Origin: a bacterium
Lineage (GTDB): Bacteria; Pseudomonadota; Alphaproteobacteria; Rs-D84
Direction of reading: 5' to 3'
DNA length: 6,067 bases
Assembly: GCA_014802705.1 (NCBI GenBank)
Contig: JAAVBR010000019.1
Coordinates: 1-6,067, forward strand
Below, piece after piece: positions 4,049 to 6,067 of the stretch. The number at the start of each line of letters is the position of its first letter. Position 1 is the stretch's first letter. The notes under the pieces were generated by a model, which made no database searches, was not told the origin of the DNA, and saw only the letters and a program-made list of their open reading frames with translations. Position numbers and translations under genes: made by a program.

Positions 4049-6064
4049 TTATGCCCCGGTCGTGTTATCCCCAATGGCGCGGGTAAATGTGGCCTCGTCC
4101 CAAATGGTGACGCCCAGGGCCGCCGCCTTGGTCAATTTGCTGCCCGCCTCGGCCCCGGCGATGACAATGTCGGTCTTGGCCGATACGCTGGATTGTACCC
4201 GGGCCCCCATGCGTTCCAAAATATCTGTCGCCGCGTCGCGCGTGTACCCCGCCAATGTCCCGGTCAAGACCACCCGTTTGCCGACCAAGGGACCGTCTGC
4301 CACCGGGGCGACCACCGTCGCGTCGCGCACCGTAATCTGGGTCAATAAATCGTCCAGGGCCTGCGCGTTATGCGCGTCCGCAAAGAACGATACAATTTCA
4401 TCCGCCATAACGTCGCCGATGCCGTCCACCTGGACCAGGCGCGTGGGTGTGGCCATGCGCACCGCGTCCAGTGTCCCGAACGCCCGCGCCAGGATTTTGG
4501 ACGTGACCTCGCCGACCTCTGGTATCCCCAGGGCGTACAGCAGACGGTGCAATTCCATATCGCGCGCCCGATTGATGGCCGCGTCCAGGTTGGCCACCGA
4601 TTTATCGCCAAACCCATCCATCCGCCGGATGTCATCCCCGTGCGCGGCAATCAGGCGGAATATATCCGCCGGTGTCCGAATCCAACCGCGATCAACAAAG
4701 ATTTCCAATTGGCGCGTCCCCAGGCCCTCGATATCAAAGCCCTTGCGCGAAACAAAGTGTTCCAATTCGCCGATGCGCTGGGCCGGGCACCCCAGGGTGT
4801 TGACGCAGCGGCGGGCCACCATGCCGGCGTCGCGCACCACCGCCGCGCCACAGACGGGACAGACATCGGGGAATTCAAAGGCGGCGGCCCCATCCGCGTG
4901 GTCGGCCACACCCACAATCTGGGGGATGACGTCGCCCGCCCGCTGAACGATGACGCGGTCACCCACATGCACCCCCAGGCGTTCGATTTCGTCCGCGTTA
5001 TGCAGTGTCGCGCGCGACACCACCACGCCGCCGATATTGATCGGTTCCAATTCCGCCACCGGGGTCAAAACGCCGGTGCGCCCCACCTGGATCGTGATGG
5101 CGTTTAATGTTGTGATGGCGCGCGCGGCGGGGAATTTATAGGCCACCTCCCACCGGGGGCTGTTGGCGCGTGCCCCCATTTTTTCTTGGGTGGCGACATC
5201 GTTGACCTTGATGACCAGGCCGTCGATATCAAACGGAATGTCGGCGCGATGCATCATAATGTCGTTGTACGTGTCCTGGATGCCGGCCATACTGTCCACC
5301 CGCCGCGCCCATGGGGCTGTTGTTTTAAAGCCCCACGACGCCAGGCGATCGAAATATTCACTCTGGGTCGCCCAGGTTCGTTCCGACAAATCGCCATAGG
5401 TATACGCAAACGCCGACAGGCGCCGCGTCGCCGTGATGGCCGGGTTTAATTGGCGCAATGATCCCGCCGCCGCGTTGCGCGGATTGGCAAAGACTTTGTC
5501 CCCGTGGGCCGCCGCGTCGGCATTCAGGGCCAGGAAATCGTCCCGTAACATATAGACTTCGCCACGTACCTCAACCACGTCGGGATAATCGCCGGTCAGT
5601 TGTTTGGGAATATCGGGAATTGTCATCAGGTTGGCCGTGATGTCTTCGCCCAAAACCCCGCTGCCCCGCGTCAGGCCCCGCACCAGGCGTCCGTTTTCAT
5701 ACCGCGCGGCGTACGACACACCGTCCACCTTTAATTCAATAAACAGGTCCTGGTTGCTTAGTTTATTAAACCAATTGGCGACATCCGCTTCGTTAAAAAC
5801 ATCCGAAATCGACAGCATGGGGACCGTGTGCGGATACGATTTAAACTTTTCCGATACGGCCGCGCCCACATGGGTGGACGCCCCGTTTTTGGCCAGGGTG
5901 GGATATTCCGCCTCGATCGCCAGGGCGCGGTGTTTCGCCGCGTCGTACGTCGCGTCGTCCACCATGGGCGCGTCATTTTGGTGATAGGCCACATCCCATT
6001 CGGCCAATTTTTTCAACAAATCGGCGTGTTCCGCCTGGATAAATAAATCGGGTATTTTGCTCAT
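4049..6064 (-). CDS. ligA: NAD+-dependent DNA ligase LigA
   Basis: Seals 5'-phosphate/3'-OH nicks in duplex DNA during Okazaki-fragment joining and repair, using NAD+ as adenylate donor. At 671 residues it has the usual full length. Domains in order: Ia NMN-binding region (about 1-70, with AYHQNDAPMVDDATYD); adenylation domain with motif I KVDG (112-115, Lys112 the AMP-accepting lysine), VEVRGEVYM (164-172), DIDGLVIK (279-286) and WEVAYKFPA (305-313). The OB fold follows with VGRTGVLTPVAEL (327-339). A Cys4 zinc finger is formed by Cys402, 405, 420 and 426, then comes the helix-hairpin-helix region (about 430-575), and a C-terminal BRCT domain (about 590-671, VGKRVVLTGTL). One oddity is TRGSG (132-136) where TRGDG is usual. 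The ATG is 3 bases from the window edge, so promoter and ribosome site are not visible. It is the first visible gene of a three-gene operon. Confidence 0.98.
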   Translation of the reverse strand: MSKIPDLFIQAEHADLLKKLAEWDVAYHQNDAPMVDDATYDAAKHRALAIEAEYPTLAKNGASTHVGAAVSEKFKSYPHTVPMLSISDVFNEADVANWFNKLSNQDLFIELKVDGVSYAARYENGRLVRGLTRGSGVLGEDITANLMTIPDIPKQLTGDYPDVVEVRGEVYMLRDDFLALNADAAAHGDKVFANPRNAAAGSLRQLNPAITATRRLSAFAYTYGDLSERTWATQSEYFDRLASWGFKTTAPWARRVDSMAGIQDTYNDIMMHRADIPFDIDGLVIKVNDVATQEKMGARANSPRWEVAYKFPAARAITTLNAITIQVGRTGVLTPVAELEPINIGGVVVSRATLHNADEIERLGVHVGDRVIVQRAGDVIPQIVGVADHADGAAAFEFPDVCPVCGAAVVRDAGMVARRCVNTLGCPAQRIGELEHFVSRKGFDIEGLGTRQLEIFVDRGWIRTPADIFRLIAAHGDDIRRMDGFGDKSVANLDAAINRARDMELHRLLYALGIPEVGEVTSKILARAFGTLDAVRMATPTRLVQVDGIGDVMADEIVSFFADAHNAQALDDLLTQITVRDATVVAPVADGPLVGKRVVLTGTLAGYTRDAATDILERMGARVQSSVSAKTDIVIAGAEAGSKLTKAAALGVTIWDEATFTRAIGDNTTGA

Positions 6065-6067
6065 ACC

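Noticed and set aside
4044..4946. Plus-strand open frame of 300 residues opposite ligA
   Set aside because: Ser/Arg/Ala-rich shadow of a GC-rich conserved gene. LigA on the minus strand is unmistakable.

Overview
The window reads as a piece of a Gram-negative bacterial chromosome with standard genetic code, Sec signal peptides, sigma70-type promoters and compact gene packing. The hairpin-rich interspersed repeats at the left end and the general protein style suggest an uncultured alphaproteobacterium, perhaps host-associated. That placement is a weak inference. The only widely conserved marker here is ligA.

Layout. Bases 1-367 hold no gene I can support. They carry a palindromic repeat element (2-104), a small REP-like hairpin (139-158), an inverted partial copy of the first element (207-252), an extended -10 promoter (262-290), and a perfect 15-bp hairpin (315-350) just before the ribosome binding site of the first gene. 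Next come a small secreted cysteine-rich protein (368-766, +) and, convergent to it, a membrane-anchored protein with a Q/N/Y-rich and Cys-rich tail (792-1463, -). The two genes share one bidirectional terminator. A 146-base AT-rich gap then holds two back-to-back consensus promoters, which drive the membrane protein leftwards and an exported protein of unknown function (1610-2383, +) rightwards. That gene ends in two tandem terminators.

The right half (2442-6064) is one tight minus-strand operon, read from right to left: ligA (NAD+-dependent DNA ligase, complete, 671 aa), then a choline-kinase/APH-fold kinase, then a small membrane-anchored methyltransferase. Gaps are 5 and 3 nt. The promoter of this operon lies outside the window.

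Functionally, ligA is housekeeping DNA repair and replication. The kinase and methyltransferase behind it are a plausible small-molecule, lipid or protein modification pair, but their substrates cannot be read from the sequence. The three left-hand proteins are all envelope-targeted and unrecognised. I do not see a defence system, mobile gene, CRISPR array or other clearly new system. The most original signals are the 5'-UTR hairpin with a competing pairing, the paired repeat elements, the symmetric divergent promoter region, and the kinase-methyltransferase pair.
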